Assembly: GCA_036924285.1 (NCBI GenBank)
Contig: JAYKYS010000018.1
Span: forward strand, 558,001-622,000
Direction of reading: 5' to 3'
DNA length: 64,000 bases
Source of the DNA: Asterella californica
Lineage: Eukaryota > Streptophyta > Marchantiopsida > Marchantiales > Aytoniaceae
Part shown: piece by piece, positions 1 to 9,838 of the stretch
Numbering within the stretch: the stretch's first letter is position 1
Layout: the number at the start of each line of letters is the position of its first letter
Made by a program: the position numbers and the translations under genes
The notes under the pieces: model-generated
What the model was told of the DNA's origin: nothing
Database searches by the model: none
What the model saw: the letters and a program-made list of their open reading frames with translations, nothing else

Positions 1-2
1 TT

Positions 3-509
3 GTTAACCATGCGTATGATTGGGACACGAAATTGCCATCTGTGTTATGGACTTTCAGGATTTCACCCAAAGTCACGACCCAGAAGACACCCTTCTACCT
101 AACTTATGGCATGACACCTATTGTGCCCATTGAGTTAGAGGTCCCTACTTACAGGTTAGCCGTGACCGAACACATGGAAGAAGAGGAAAGCCAAGAGCAT
201 CGTCTTCTAAACTTTGTAGAGTTTGAAGAAGACAGGAATGCAGCTTTGGAGAAGACGTACGAAGTACAAGCGCAACGTAAGGTGAACTATGATGACAAGC
301 TGAAGAAGATAACCGTCGTAGATGGGAACTTGGTTCCTCTCTATGACAATCGACATCTTAAGTTCCTTGGGAAACTTCATCTTCGCTGGATGGGTCCTTA
401 CCGCGTCTTGGAGGTCTTCATCAATGGTTCCTTGCAGTTGGAAGAGTTAGACGGTACGTTGATGACCACTCGTGTAAATGGGTGGCGTGTCAAAAAATAC
501 TGGACGTAA
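3..509 (+). pseudogene. Ty3/gypsy integrase C-terminal fragment (element runs off the left edge)
   Basis: The frame is already open at base 3, so this is the end of a pol gene that starts outside the window. The residues up to about 45 are the tail of an integrase core, with the pattern LPSVLWTFR followed by TPFYLTYGMTPIVPIE. A charged linker follows, and then a GPY/F-type module (LRWMGPYRVLEVF, about residues 118-130) ending in an LDG-containing beta strand. In the family this region belongs to the integrase C-terminal domain, which helps place the DNA copy in the host chromosome. The ORF ends at TAA 507-509. It is not the same family as Gypsy-1 at 8.4 kb, because the sequence around the GPY module differs. 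It may be the pol end of the element whose 3' part is the GAAGAC-rich stretch that follows (inference). Confidence 0.85.
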
Positions 510-2587
510 ACAGAAGTGCTGAAGCGCTGATGTTTGCGGGGACGCAAACATGTGAGGGTGGATGTATGTGGTGCCCACAAATTACATGATTCACAAATTT
601 TTGAAATTTTTAAGATTAATAACTTGTTTGTATAACTGAAGAAGCGTTGTTACTTAAGATTACGGCTTCCTTAGAAGGAAGATGATCTTACGAGCTTCTT
701 GTAATAAGAAGTTGACTTCTTCGGAAGACGACCGTCTTCCAGGAAGCGTCTTCTCGGTTGTGTCTTCCGAAGACGGAAGACGGCGGAAGGCGGAAGACGG
801 AAGACACGTATCTTCCGAAAGACGGCAACCACGGAAGCTTCACCACGTAAGAAGTAGGTGCATCTACCAGGTAGTACCGAATCGGTTAGGTAGGTCGAGA
901 GGGTCGAAACCCGTTAAACTGCGAGGAAGATGCGTAGGAAGCGCATTACCATATTGCGACTTCCCGCAGCAAGAGCGCTTCTTGGTTAGAAGATCGATTC
1001 AAGAGTGATTGATTTGAGTGAGGAAGGCAGCGAGGTGAAATTGAGTGAGGTCAGGATCGATTCGAAGCTAGAAAGAAGGCGAGGTCGAATTACTGAGAGC
1101 AGAAGCGTATCGAGCTGAAGGAACTTTCTGTGAACTCCCACAAGTTTGAGGAGGAGGAGGAGGACGGCTGAGTGGAATCGAAGGTGGAAGTCTTGATCGA
1201 TTGAGGTGTAGTCAGGAGCTGACAGCGGAAGCAGCTTTGTGGGGTCGCATTAGAACTGGAATCAGAGCCGGAAGCACGCGGAAGATCGAAGACAGCTCAG
1301 GAAGCAGACAGAAGATAGTAGAGGTTCTTCTCATGTTCTCTTTCCTTCCCACCGCTTCTCGTCTTTTGTTTGGTATCCCCCGCGCTTCTCCGGTTGTTTG
1401 TAGGCAACTCGACCGATCAATTTCCTCTCCATGTTTTTCCTTTTGTGACACTGGATGCGGAAGCGCTGCCCAATTTTTGTCAGACATCTTCTTGTTTCTT
1501 CCTGAGTTCAATTCGAGCTTCCCTACCCATCGTCCTCAAATTGGAGAGCTCAGCTATCAATTTTCCTACCCTATCATCCTTTTACTCCCGAAACCTTGAA
1601 CAGAAGACGCTTCAGAAGATTGGAACATCTTCGGAAGACGCTTCGGAAGCCTGACTGTCTTTGGAAGCTTAACTGTCTGTAAAGACGACTGTATACAATT
1701 CGTATCAAGAGTGGATTTGTTTTGCTTTTGTGTTAAGAGAGACTTGGTACGAATCCGGAGAGACTTAGTGAGTTGTTTGTTATTTCTAGAAGTTGGAAGA
1801 TGGGAACTAGGCCTATGCCTCCCGGTCTTCCAAGCTTCTCAAATCCACATCTTCCTAGAGAGACTAGAAGATTGGAAAGGCTGGCAAAACGAGCGAGAAG
1901 ACGTGAGGGTCCGTTAGGGGTCTCTTCTGTCCGACCCATAGCAGCCTATTTCTTCTTCTTCCCGAACTTAGGAGAGAGTCGTGAGAAATCTTGCTGGCAG
2001 AATCTGGAGAGAATGGTCGAGGGTCATGTCTTCCCATCATGCAGCAAGCTTCTTCAGTCACCTCTCCTCTTCTTTGTATGAGAGGTGAAAAGTCGAAAGA
2101 ACAGAGCATGAAGGTTTCGTGTCTGTTGTGAAGATTGCGAGTCGGAAGCCGAAGACAGGTGAGATCAGTGAAGGGAAGCCTGACTGCGGGAGGTCTTCCG
2201 AGAACGTTACTTAATCGGAAGTTGTCCCGAGAGTCTTCCCAGAGGCCATTGTCACCGCAGGAGCCGCGATCATCTTCTGGAACTTGTTCATACGCTTTGC
2301 TTCTCGCACATTTTCCATCTTCTGATAGGAAGTAGGATGTAATGCAAGGTGGGTTGTCTTCTGAGGAATCCATGCGAGGCCTTGCTTAGTTAGGGTTGTT
2401 TAGATATAGCTCGGAAGACGAGAGCTATCTAGGAAGCACTGTTAGAATCCCGGAAGACGGAGGAGCTGTCTTCTGGAAGACTAGTTTCGTCTTCTGAGAA
2501 GTAGAAGCTAGACTGTGGGCACTTGAGAAGGACTGAGCCTTCAGCTCATAGTAAGTGCGTGTGGCTTAGTGCAACAGATTTTTAAGT

Positions 2588-3243
2588 ATGTTGATGCATC
2601 CTCGAGGGTTGGTGTTACCCGCAGCAGAGTTGGCCGAGGCCAAACCCTTCCTCAAGGAGTTGGGTCTCGATTTCTTCCTGTGGGATTGGAACCGAGCCGA
2701 CCAGGGTCTTCTGGAGGAGGTTTGGGCTACTTTACCGCCTCGCAATCGTGTACCTGCAAAGGCAGGAGTAGCTCGAGGAAGACCATCTTCCTGGACTGAA
2801 GATTGGTGGCGCAAGGTCTTCCACATGTCAGAATCCGAGGACCGAGGTTATTAGCTCGAGAAGAAGATCCTACCCATCTCGAGTGAGTGGCATGTGCCTG
2901 GAAACACAACTTGCCTCTTCATGGAGGACAGGCAAGGAAGGAACAGATGGAAGGTAGAATCTTACCGGGAGCCGAAGAAGCGACTTCTGGCGAAGATGTT
3001 TCGGCATCTCTTTCCCAAGGGGAAAGCGCAGAAGAGAGAGAGAAGGGCGTCAGATCGGGAGATGGGGACGTGGAGTTCCTGGAAGCTGTGTGTGCTGGAG
3101 AGAATGTCAACTGGGGCGCGTTCTTCCACGTTTATGTCCAGGCGGAGTTGATGTACTTAGGTACCCCGGCAGGAGGACACTTGACACCTTTCCTCTACTA
3201 CCTGTACGTACCCATGGGGATCTCACGGAAGATCAGTTGGTGA
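2588..3243 (+). pseudogene. Degenerate element-borne ORF, possibly plant-mobile-domain-like
   Basis: Two open stretches lie in different frames: 2588-2854 and 2887-3243. The first contains LGLDFFLWDWNRADQG and a Trp-rich WTEDWWRKVF motif. The second ends with VNWGAFFHVYVQAELMYLG then GGHLTPFLYYLY. This Trp-Gly / long-helix / hydrophobic pattern resembles proteins often annotated as putative plant transposon or plant mobile domain proteins, but I recognise it only by general character. A stop at 2852-2854 and a frame change separate the halves, so it is decayed. It lies upstream of the coiled-coil ORF in the same orientation, and both may once have been one reading frame. Confidence 0.4.
3122..3167 (+). 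repeat. 46-bp direct repeat, copy 1 (copy 2 at 3339-3384)
   Basis: The sequence from TCTTCCACG to GTACCCC is identical at 3122-3167 and 3339-3384, 217 bp apart. Both copies encode HVYVQAELMYLGTP, but in different frames, and the following codons differ. It is an internal duplication within the degenerate element ORF and moves the reading frame of the downstream part. Confidence 0.85.
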
Positions 3244-3364
3244 AGTAGGAGACAAGAGGGCAGCATGAGACGAAGGAGGAGACCTCGAAAGAAGACGACC
3301 GAGCAGCAGCCGTAACTCCCTCTCCCACTCTGATGACATCTTCCACGTTTATGTCCAGGCGGAG

Positions 3365-6262
3365 TTGATGTACTTAGGTACCCCATCAGAAGACGCTTGT
3401 GGTGAGAGAAGACGACTCCAGTGGGTCGGAAGATGTCACCCTCCGAGGAAGATGGGTCCTAGAAGTGTACCCAGGAAGACCACCTCCCTCATTCATTCGG
3501 GATCGGAGTCTGACTCGCAGGAAGAGCCGCTGAGTACCCGACCGGAGCAGAAGACCGCTTCTGCCACACCAGGGAGTCTTCCGAAGACTCCAGAAGACGA
3601 AGGATGGATGGATACTCCTACTGCGATGCGTGGAAGTGCAGTAAAGAGGACCGCTTCTACCATGGGGAGAGATCTTCCACCTCGGAAGATAAGAAGAGTA
3701 GCTTCTTCCCGTTGTCGTGATGTGAATCATTTCACCTAGTAAATGATTCATTTCTCTGTCAAGCATTAGTCTCTTTGAGTGAAGTTAAGACCTCAGAGAA
3801 GTCCATTTTTGGAATATGTTATATATTTTGAGTCTTAGTAGGTTGATTACCATGTTGATAGGATTTAAGCTCATGGGTTGTATTTGCGTGTCGTCCATGC
3901 ACGCTTTCTAGCTGATTTCAAGTTATTTTTCGGGGCTGCGTGTCGTTTTAGGTAGTTTAAGTTTACGCTGGCACTCTAGGGGGCTGGACGTGGTAGCCTA
4001 TGAGTGTAGATAAGTTACCAGGTAGTTTAAGGCACAAAAGGACAGTCAAGTGGAGCTATGAACTCCCATTGGTCCATTTTTGTCTTTTGTAAAACTCTAA
4101 GTTTAGAAACAGAGCTCTAGAGTGGATTTTGAGCAATTTGTGAAGACACTGCGAAATCTGAGAGCACAGGGAGATAGAGCTCGTCGAGCCAAGCACTGTC
4201 AGTGAAATTCTTGATCGATTTGGATCAATAAACAAGGAGTTATGCCCAATTGCAGTTCGGATTGTGCCAAAACTACATCACTTTTGTTGATTTTGGGGTT
4301 TTGAGTGCCAATTGCAGTAGAATTGAGGAAATCGCTTCAAACCTTCGTGGTTGCGTTCACTGTCAGCCGGGCTACGACTGTCAAAAAAGTTTCAAGTGAT
4401 ATGAGATACTGAGTAATTCAGGGCGACCGCTGAAGTAGAGGGGGTCCGAAAAGCTCTCAATCTAGAACAGCAACTTCAGAGAGCGAGATCTGGAGTTCTG
4501 TGTGGAATCAGGAGGCCCAACTTCACAGGAGTGTTCAGCAAGCTGTGTACTGCAAATCCTGTAAGAATTTCCCAAAGTGATCGAGCCAATTCTTTGTTCT
4601 AGGTCGAAACAGCTGTCTGGGTACCAGAAATTGCCGTAATTTCTCTGCTCAGAAAGTTTCTACTCATATCTTAGTGCTATGAATTGATCTGAAGCTGAAA
4701 CTTCGTATGTGTATCCAGTAGGACCTTATTGACATGTAGGAGGAGTTCTGAAGTCTGAACCTTCACATATTTCTCAATTTTGAGTGTCAAAGTTCACCAT
4801 CTGATCTTATCATTGCTAGTTAAGCCTGAACTTTACTTCCTGAACATATCAGAAGAGCCAAGAGACTTATATGAGTGTTTTTCAGTATCACCTTGAGACT
4901 TGAAGCCTATCCTTTGAGTAAACCAGCCACAGCCTGAAGCCCAATGCTTCCCTTAGTAGATTGAACGCAGCCTTCAAGCTCATATCACAGCCAGAAGGTT
5001 CGCCCTTCCCAAGAAGACTCTCAACCCGACACCGTGCACAGAAGCTGAAGACCATAGTGGTGGAAGAGGCATCCTTGCCTCTAGAAGACAAGGTCGACAC
5101 CTCCGATCGGATTGTGGAGATGAACTTGTCTTCCGCAGGAAGAAGACTGGAAGAGTTCAGTGCCTACTTCCACTCAGAGATCCAGCCAGCTATGGAGTTG
5201 TTGGAGAAGAGAGCGAAGGCTCAAGAGAAGTCCTTACAGCCTGGATTCGGTCTGCGCACCTTGATGCGTCAGAACGAAGGCCAGAAGAAGGCAGAAGCGC
5301 TGGAAGCTAGTCTCCGCACCACGGAGAAGCTCGCAGCGAGGTACAAGACGGAAGCAGCCGCTTCTGCCAAGGAGCTGACCCAATTGAGGAAGAGCAACCA
5401 GGAGTTGCAGGCGCGTTTACAGCAGCGAGACCAAGAGGTTCTCCGAGTGCGGGAGAAGATCACCGCCCTCGTAGAAGAGAAGACGACATGGAAGACGCAG
5501 CGGGAAGCAGCAGAAGCGCGAGTTGCAGCCGAGAAGATGCAGCGAGAAGCAGCGGAAGCTCGTGCGCAAGAGATGCTAGCACAGTCGGTGGAAGCGCTTC
5601 GGAAGAAGTTCAACTTCACCGCGGGTAGGAAGTTGCTTATCTTGGCTAGAGAGTGGGACGATGAGTCCAAGGCGATGTTGGTAGAGTGCAAGGAGAGTAT
5701 GTTCCAGTACTTGGATAGGCAGATAGAGGAGGTGAAGACACTCTATGGACTTCCCTCGACTCCGCCACCGGTAACTACATCTTCCCAAGCCCTAGTACCA
5801 TCGATCGATGCCGACATGGAGAAGGAGGAGTTTGACCTCGCTGTGCACTTGGTAGTGACAGCGTTGGAAGCCGAGAAGACTCCGGAAGAAGCCCCGGAAG
5901 ACAAGATGTCTTTTGGAAGACAGGAAGAAGAACCGTCTTCCCAGGTATTCCGCGTGGAGGAAGCGACTTCCTCGGACCCCTATGAGGTCGCCATGGTCCC
6001 TAGTACTGAACTAATGCTCCAGAAGAGCGAGGAAGCACCAGTCGACTCCGCTTCCCAGAAGACGCTGCCGTCTTCTGAAGCCGAAGCAGAAGCCAAGGAA
6101 GAAGCAGCAGCAGCGACAGCAGGGCCAGCAAAGAACGATGAGGAGGAAGCCACCTCAGTGTTTCCCGAGGTGTTCGCAGGGCTTCCTAGCTTATCAGAAG
6201 CCGCGTTAGGAGCTCCGGTAGGAGCAGATCAGGAAGAGATTGCCTTCGAGCAATCAGAGTAG
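3365..6262 (+). pseudogene. Coiled-coil protein ORF of the GAAGAC-rich element, interrupted by a solo LTR
   Basis: The ORF is in two pieces, 3365-3712 and 5032-6262, in the same frame once the LTR between them and one copy of the 4-bp target duplication are ignored. The first part is basic and Ser/Thr/Pro-rich with SEDA/PEDE motifs. The second begins with AQKLKTIVVEEASLP and has a long Glu/Lys/Ala coiled coil (about codons 75-210 after the LTR, heptads such as LRKSNQELQARLQQRDQEVL). A globular-looking segment (KKFNFTAGRKLLILAREW) and an acidic Glu/Ala-rich tail follow. It ends at TAG 6260-6262. I know no enzymatic motif in it. A structural, gag-like or DNA-tethering role would be a guess. As the genome stands, the LTR breaks the gene. 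Confidence 0.6.
3713..5031 (+). mobile_element. Solo LTR of the Gypsy-1/2 superfamily (copy A)
   Basis: It starts TGTCGTGATGTGAATC and ends CAACCCGACA, giving the TG...CA ends of an LTR. It is flanked by the perfect 4-bp duplication CCGT (3709-3712 and 5032-5035). It aligns along its whole 1,319 bp with 31031-32349 and more distantly with about 8.45-9.76 kb. No internal retroelement sequence is attached, so it is the product of LTR-LTR recombination. The first 40 bp form a hairpin (3723-3732 with 3741-3750). Confidence 0.9.
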
Positions 6263-8440
6263 ATAGTAACCACAACCGACATTGACATTTCTAAACTTAG
6301 TAGGACCGAACATGCTATCTTAAGGGTGGCAGTTTTTCAGTGTAAAATTAGTTAGGATACCATGTGGAAGCATAGGTAGCGTAGGAATAGCAAAGTAGAG
6401 AGCTAAACCGGAAAAGGAAAACGGCTTGCATGTGGGGTGGCAGCCTTCTGACAGCGCCCATCTCTCCCTGGTGGTCGTCTTCTCTGTTTTCTCGTGGTAG
6501 ATGACATAAGTATGATCAAAGAGTAGGAAATCTAGTTCTTCACACACACAAACATTTTACGGTGTAGACTCATGACACATTAGACAGAGTGTACACATTT
6601 GAGGGGCGCACCAAGTACGTTGTTGTGTACTGTGCGCACACACACTATACCCGATGTTTGAGACATACGAATAGATTGAGATTATATCGGAGAGGTCTGC
6701 ACGCTCGTTACCAGCAGTGATTCGAAGATGTAGATAGAGGTAGTGGACAGTTTAGGAACTGGGAACGGCATCCTCGTGCAGTCCTGTAAGCTAAACTGGT
6801 GTGTCGAGGAGTAGGAGCAGGAAGTAGAGGGAGTGAGCTTCCCAATGCCAATGTGACTTCTTCTCGGGGAATGGATTGCTGATTTGAGTGCAGAAGCTTT
6901 GTCCATGTCTTCTGGGTGGTGGATTTTCTTGGATTCACTCCCGATTGTGCATGAGAAGCGTTCTTCTTGATTGGCGTTGACTGTCAGCAGTTGTGCAGAT
7001 TCGCAGCTTGGCTCGTCCAGTAGAGCACTTCGGATCTACGTACGGACGGTCTTATGGGTAAGGGATCCCAGAAGACAGAGTAGTCGGAGCGGCGAGAAAA
7101 AAAAGAAAGAAGCCTTCTTCCCACAACAGAAGACGACATCCTCAAGTAGAAGACGGTGCAACTGTACGCACGTTTGTTGTCTTCCTCCCCAAACTATTAC
7201 AAGCAAGGATGGCTTGTTAGTCAGGATCCGGACTAGAAGCCTGTCGGAATCTTAATTTCTCCTTTTCATCTTGTTTTCTCTTGTTTGGATTTTCCCTTCT
7301 TCTCTATCTTCTCCCATCTTCCCCATCTTCTTACCTTCTTCTAGTGAGCTTCTGAGACTTCTATTGAGCTTCCGTGAAGGTGAATGTCGTTGTAGTGCTG
7401 CAGGAAGATCATTTCCGTAGGCAGAAGCCTGGGAAGGCTACATGAGGCATACACCCTGTGATTCATCTAACCCGTTGGAATGAGAGTGAGAAAGAGTAAA
7501 GTGTAACAGCCGTTGCTAGTCGACTTCTGCGAAGCAGAAGCAGTCTTCTGGAGGTGTGAGAAGTCGAGTTGAACCCCCAGAAGCCGAGAATTGCTTCGGG
7601 AAGACGGTACTGAGAAGATCGGAAGAAGTGACCTGGAAGCAGGAAGCGTCTTCCCGAGCTTCTCTGTGAATAGTTGTGTGATATTTTAGTTAGTAGTTGT
7701 TTGTTTAGGTCCAGAGCACCTTTTGGCGAGTCTGGAAGACGCGTGGTTTTATGAGAAGACGAGATTTCTAGGCAAAACCTGTGTGTTTGTGTGTTTGAAC
7801 AGATCTTAGAACTTAGAGCAGCGTTACTTGTGCAAATCCTCTGTGGGAACAATATCTTGTATACTAAATGGACAAAAGGAGTAATCCTGCGACACTGCAT
7901 CTGGGTCTCGACCACAGGTTTCTGAAAAATGACTAAGTGTTGGAGCTCCAAGGACGTTTTAGGTCGTGGACGAAGCTCCACATAAGATCTCAATGCGAGT
8001 AAGGTATCATTGGAAAGGTCTCGTCGAGTGCTTTCTAGTGATATATACCACTCCGCGATCTCACTTCCGAGCTGGAAGTTATGACCGAACCAGGATTGGG
8101 TTGTGGTATAATTTTCATGGATCACAGAGGAGGGCAGGGCCGCCGATCCCCAAAAGTATATATGAGAGAGGCTCGATGCCAGGGTGGCCCAGGACGAGTC
8201 ACCCGACCCCAGGGTTCGGCGGGCGGACTCAGGGGGCATGAGGTGATGACTGGGCTGGTTCCAAGGCACGTTCCCGTCTAGACTTGAACGTCTGGACTTA
8301 GGAACGTTGTAAGGACTGGGGCAAGACTAAGAAACAAGTCGGCGGGTTAGATCACCGTTCGGGAGCCTAGACCCAGACGGACGTCACGGTGTTGCGCTAC
8401 TTGGCGGCTACATGCTTGACTTCTACTCTGACGCTTAGGT
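6263..8440. other. No gene; includes an LTR-like stretch at about 7.9-8.4 kb
   Basis: I see no credible coding region here. The minus-strand open frame at 7463-8269 has no domain character. From about 7900 to 8200 the text (GAGCTCCAAGGACG, a cluster of direct phrases around TCTCGTCGAGTGCTTTC, then AAGTATATATGAGAG at 8153) resembles the U3/promoter part of a plant gypsy LTR. It may be the 3' LTR of the GAAGAC-rich element. I could not define its ends. Confidence 0.3.
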
Positions 8441-8449
8441 TTAGTAGTT

Positions 8450-9762
8450 CTAGAAGTTAGCTCATACTACTTCTAGTCCTTTATGTATATGTTTGACACC
8501 TTTGCATACGGTGTTAACACTATTTTGAGTCCTAGTAGGCTGATAGTATGTTAGTTATCTTGTTCAAGCATTTGTGTGCTTGTGCAAGTGACTTCTTACT
8601 TGTCTATGACGTTCAATGTACATAACTTAGGGTTTCCATGCTGATAGGGGTTTGAACTCATGGGTTGTACTTACTTGTCGCCCATGCACGCTTTCTAGCT
8701 AATTTAAGTTATTTTTCAGGGCTATGTGTCATTTTAGGTAGTTTAAGTTTTACGCTGGCACTCTAGGGGGCTTGACGTGGTAGCTTATGAGTGTAGATAA
8801 GTTACCAAGTAGTTTGAGGCACAAAAGGACAGTCAAGTGGAGCTATGAACTCCCATTGGTCCATTTTTGTCTTTTGTAAAACTCTAAGTTTAGAAATAGA
8901 GCTCTAGAGGAGAGTTCGAGCATTTGGTGAGGTATCTTCGAAATCTGAGAACACAAGAGGAGAGAGCTCGTCGTGCCAAGCACTGTCAGTGAAATTTTTG
9001 CTCGATTTGGATCAATAAACAAGGAGTTATGCCCAATTGAAGTTTGGATTGTGCCAAAACTGCGTCACTTTTGTTGATTTTGGGATTTTCAGTGGCAATT
9101 GCAGCAGAATTGAGGAAATCACTTCAAAACTTCGTGGTTGCTTTCACTGTCAGGAGGGCTACAACTGTCTAAAAAGTTCCGAATCATTTGAGTGATTGAG
9201 TAATTCAGGGCGGCCGCTGAAGCAGAGGGGGTCTGAAAAGCTCTTAATCTAGAGCAGCGACTTTAGAGAAGGAGATCTGGAGTTCTACAAACAATCAGGA
9301 GTCCCAATTTCACAGGGATGTTCAGCATCTTGTCGACTTCAAATGCTGTGAGAATATTTGAAATTCATCGAGCCAATTCTCTGTTCTAGGTCAGAATAGC
9401 TGTCTAGGTACCAGAAATTGTCATAATTCTCTTATTCAAAACTTTTCTATCAACATCTCTGTGCTAGAATTCAATCTCAGGCTGAAACTTTGTGTGTGTG
9501 TTCAGTAGTACCTCATTTACATGTAAGGGAAGTTTAGAAGTCTAAACCTTCATAGTTTTCCTCTCTTGGAGTGCCAAAGTTCACCGTCTAAACCTATTAT
9601 TACTAGTGAGACCTAGATTTCGCTTTTTGAGCATATCAGAGGATCCTACACTCCTGTGTGAGTGTTTATAGCTCCTGTTGTGACTTGAAAGCCAACCTCT
9701 TGAGTAAACAACCAAAGCCAGAAGCCCGGCGCTTTTCTAGGTAGACGGATCACACTCCGACA
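8450..9762 (+). repeat. 5' LTR of Gypsy-1 (diverged; left end approximate)
   Basis: From ATTTTGAGTCCTAGTAGGCTGAT (8522) onward it aligns with the two solo LTRs. Shared blocks include the phrase with AACTCATGGGTTGTA, the AGCTATGAACTCCCATTGG segment and the GGGCGGCCGCTGAAG segment. It ends at CTCCGACA (9762), matching the GACA/TACA ends of the other copies. The first 70-100 bp are too diverged for me to place the start, so 8450 is approximate. The gag start codon lies 76 bp beyond the LTR end. Confidence 0.7.
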
Positions 9763-9838
9763 TACTCTCTTTTTGGTGAACTCGACGTGAAACACCTAGG
9801 GTGGGAGTTTTCTTGAGAGTGTTACAAGATCAGATATC

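Larger units (their letters stand above)
610..7780. repeat. GAAGAC/GTCTTC-saturated domain (probable 3' non-pol part of a large retroelement)
   Basis: From about 0.61 to 7.78 kb the DNA is packed with GGAAGA/TCTTCC words in both orientations. In bases 724-805 alone I count eight copies of GAAGAC or GTCTTC in 82 bp. The enrichment runs through coding-looking and plainly non-coding stretches, and it stops inside the solo LTR at 3713-5031, which is therefore a later insertion. Its left edge follows a gypsy integrase end. Near its right edge is an LTR-like stretch (about 7.9-8.4 kb). The simplest reading is the long 3' non-pol region of a large gypsy element, but this is inference. Between 610 and 2560 and between 6263 and 7780 I see no credible gene. 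Confidence 0.55.

Noticed and set aside
5269..5788. Ser/Ala-rich minus-strand ORFs opposite the coiled-coil gene
   Set aside because: Mirror image of the Glu/Lys/Ala codons on the plus strand, not an independent gene.
7463..8269. 268-codon minus-strand ORF
   Set aside because: No recognisable domain, composition follows the GAAGAC-rich and LTR-like DNA, and part of it overlaps LTR-type sequence. Probably chance.
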